DNA from: Bacteroidales bacterium UBA5266
GTDB taxonomy: Bacteria; Bacteroidota; Bacteroidia; Bacteroidales; WCHB1-69
Assembly: GCA_002411545.1 (NCBI GenBank)
Contig: DHTG01000038.1
Span: 1-5,542, forward strand
Length of the DNA stretch: 5,542 bases
Direction of reading: 5' to 3'
Under the pieces are notes generated by a model. That model was not told the origin of the DNA and searched no databases. It was given only the letters and a program-made list of their open reading frames with translations. This document shows, one piece after another, positions 5,047 to 5,542 of the stretch (its first letter is position 1; each line of letters opens with the position of its first letter). Position numbers and translations under genes: made by a program.

Positions 5047-5542
5047 GGCTTTCTATTTATTTTGTTAAAATCATACGTTTGCTGTCAATAATAACATTAT
5101 CCACCACTAATGTATATAAATACATGCCGGCAGGCAGTTCCGAAGCATAAACGGTTATAGCTTGTACACCTCTTTGTGTAAGGGTATAAGATTTTAATTG
5201 AATGCCGTTTAAATTATAGATATAAAGGTAAGCCGTTTGAATCGTAGTAGGTAAATAATACGATATTTGTGTATTGGTATTAAACGGATTGGGAATGTTT
5301 TGATACAATATCGGTTCGTTTAAAACAGGGTTGTTGCCTGTATCATTGTAGTTAATGAGAGTATCACCTCTATACGGGATGATTTTGCCTTCACAGCAAC
5401 GGTCCAGATCGGCCCGCAACACCATCATTTCGTCTCTTAATTGAATCAAATCCGTTTCTTGAAAAATAAGCATTTGTTGCAGCATTTCTATTTGCATTTG
5501 TTGTTCTTCCATTTGAACCTGTTGTTCTTTAATGGCATTGAT
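4961..5542. repeat. direct repeat copy B (truncated by the window edge)
   Basis: The partner of 2244-2828 in the same orientation. It covers codons 1-29 of the module B GH16 gene, the spacer and the visible 3' part of the tail-fibre gene. The only stretch that does not align well is about 50 bases encoding the linker between coiled coil and sorting domain (about 5338-5386 here, 2622-2675 in copy A). There are no terminal inverted repeats or transposase genes nearby, so this looks like segmental duplication or gene conversion, not an insertion sequence. Confidence 0.9.
5057..5542 (-). CDS. 3' part of a tail-fibre-like protein with T9SS tail (module B), running off the right edge
   Basis: The frame is open to the window edge, so the 5' end is missing and the ATG at 5510-5512 is internal. 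161 residues are visible, starting INAIKEQQVQ, the end of the S74 chaperone domain. A Gln/Met/Leu-rich coiled coil follows (to about residue 50, ending DLDRCCEG), then a short linker (53-68) and a T9SS type A sorting domain (78-161: YQNIPNPFN, ISYYLP, GMYLYTL, KRMILTK). It matches the module A copy almost throughout. In the T9SS domain, few of the base differences change residues, and those that do are mild (V/I, D/N, R/Q, G/V). Whether this copy also has a stop after the SDSTLK motif cannot be seen. The GH16 gene starts 10 bp downstream with the same spacer as in module A. Confidence 0.85.
   Translation of the reverse strand: MNAIKEQQVQMEEQQMQIEMLQQMLIFQETDLIQLRDEMMVLRADLDRCCEGKIIPYRGDTLINYNDTGNNPVLNEPILYQNIPNPFNTNTQISYYLPTTIQTAYLYIYNLNGIQLKSYTLTQRGVQAITVYASELPAGMYLYTLVVDNVIIDSKRMILTK

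Noticed and set aside
2244..5542. Insertion sequence or transposon as cause of the repeat
   Set aside because: No transposase, inverted ends or target duplications are visible. The repeat consists of coding sequence and a gene spacer.

Overview
The window looks like chromosomal DNA of a Bacteroidota bacterium, probably from one of the lineages with a type IX secretion system (T9SS). The evidence is a low-GC sequence with no clear Shine-Dalgarno sites and TAA at the end of every gene. It also has Bacteroidota-style lipoproteins, a T9SS type A C-terminal sorting domain, and a phage-tail-fibre-like protein built from GNVGIGT repeats and a peptidase S74 intramolecular chaperone domain. Genus cannot be told from the sequence.

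Left end (1-857, plus strand): the last 37 codons of an unrecognised gene, then after 5 bp a ThiF/MoeB/HesA-family adenylyltransferase. This is a metabolic segment, plausibly thiamine or another sulfur-carrier pathway, and it looks richer in GC than the rest of the window. It meets the next segment tail to tail across a 34-bp AT-only gap.

Right part (892-5542, minus strand): a tightly packed series of surface or envelope genes with gaps of 10 to 18 bp, presumably one operon whose promoter lies beyond the right edge. Read 5' to 3' on the minus strand, it is two copies of one three-gene module. Copy B has a tail-fibre/S74 protein with T9SS tail (entering from the right edge), a GH16 glycoside hydrolase (3997-5046) and a lipoprotein (3412-3978). 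Copy A has a tail-fibre/S74 protein (2340-3398), a GH16 glycoside hydrolase (1319-2329) and a lipoprotein (892-1305). The tail-fibre C-termini, the 10-bp gap and the GH16 signal peptides are nearly identical between copies. The GH16 catalytic domains and the lipoproteins are strongly diverged or unrelated.

Main oddities: the copy A tail-fibre gene is split by a single in-frame TAA directly after the SDSTLK motif that opens the S74 domain, with the reading frame kept on both sides. The duplicated block stops abruptly a few codons after the GH16 signal peptide, as if a conserved secreted-stalk-plus-leader unit were joined to exchangeable cargo. The ThiF-like protein lacks the zinc-binding and acyl-accepting cysteines of the classical family. 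The last bases before thiF resemble the start of another lipoprotein gene.

Working model (inference): each module places a trimeric stalk-like T9SS protein, a secreted glucanase-like enzyme and an outer-membrane lipoprotein at the cell surface, perhaps for binding or cutting a beta-glucan or galactan. No transporter or regulator is visible to identify the substrate.
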